This document shows, piece after piece, positions 5,711 through 5,874 of a stretch of DNA of 5,874 bases. Each line of letters starts with the position of its first letter. The stretch's first letter is position 1. Below the pieces are notes generated by a model. The model saw only the letters and a list, made by a program, of their open reading frames with translations, was not told the DNA's origin and did not search any database. The position numbers and the translations under genes are program-made. The DNA is from Candidatus Aminicenantes bacterium UBA876 (GTDB taxonomy: Bacteria; Acidobacteriota; Aminicenantia; UBA2199): the NCBI GenBank assembly GCA_002294665.1, contig DBFQ01000026.1, positions 736 to 6,609 on the forward strand, given 5' to 3'.

Positions 5711-5874
5711 ATGAAAACGCTGCTGGAAGCCCATGTCGGTCAGCTTGCGGTCCTGGACACGGATTCCAACTGGATCTATATCGGTCGACTCGAAGCCGTC
5801 TCCGATGACGCGGTGCGGCTGGCGGACGCGGACGTGCATCATCGCCATGATTCACCGACAACCGCGGAGCGCTA
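5711..5874 (+). CDS. Start of a conserved-looking small protein, cut by the window edge
   Basis: An open frame starts at ATG 5711, has GGAG at 5702-5705 with a 5-base spacer, and is still open at the right edge after 54 full codons. It begins MKTLLEAHVGQLAVLDTDSN and continues with WIYIGRLEAVSDDAVRLADADVHH. The alternation QLAVLDTD / WIYIGRLEAV / AVRLADADV looks like successive beta strands of a small barrel, compatible with an Sm-like or SH3-like fold; that is inference from the pattern only. No signal peptide or membrane segment is visible. ATG 5696, in the same frame, is an alternative start with a poorer ribosome site. Function unknown. Confidence 0.7.
   Translation, partial: MKTLLEAHVGQLAVLDTDSNWIYIGRLEAVSDDAVRLADADVHHRHDSPTTAER

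Noticed and set aside
1..5874. CRISPR array, insertion sequence or toxin-antitoxin pair
   Set aside because: No regularly spaced repeats, transposase motifs, terminal inverted repeats or paired small genes were seen.

Overview
The window is bacterial chromosomal DNA, moderately G+C-rich (a little under 60 % by eye). It is densely coded, with bacterial sigma70-type promoters and ordinary metabolic and envelope genes. There are no signs of a phage, transposon, plasmid or CRISPR array. The lineage cannot be fixed from the sequence. The MBOAT plus SGNH-like pair and the Aas-type acyl-ACP synthetase suggest a diderm (Gram-negative) bacterium, but that is inference.

Layout. Bases 1-75 are the last 24 codons of an unidentified gene. 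Its stop overlaps the start (ATGA) of a complete class I/II PLP aminotransferase (72-1214, +). Convergent to it is a complete acyl-ACP/acyl-CoA synthetase (1271-2806, -) that resembles the synthetase half of E. coli Aas without the acyltransferase half. The intergenic region 2807-2952 holds two divergent promoters, three copies of an 8-mer, and a hairpin in the leader of the synthetase gene. The rightward promoter drives tRNA-Lys(UUU) and tRNA-Glu(UUC). An extended -10 promoter then sits almost on the start codon of an AlgI/DltB-type MBOAT O-acyltransferase (3183-4607, +). Its 3' end overlaps by 26 bases a membrane-anchored SGNH-like protein (4582-5607, +). After about 100 bases with an inverted repeat and a second promoter-like site, a small-protein gene begins at 5711 and runs off the right edge.

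How the genes work together. The MBOAT and SGNH-like genes form a translationally coupled pair, the usual layout of systems that move an acyl group across the inner membrane onto an exported glycan or other envelope polymer. The target cannot be read here because no polysaccharide genes accompany them. The synthetase would activate free fatty acids for phospholipid synthesis. The aminotransferase belongs to a separate amino-acid operon that begins left of the window. Nothing here is clearly an undescribed system. The most interesting items are the orphan MBOAT/SGNH pair, whose second protein lacks the usual Asp before its presumed His, its near-leaderless promoter, and the repeat-rich divergent regulatory region.
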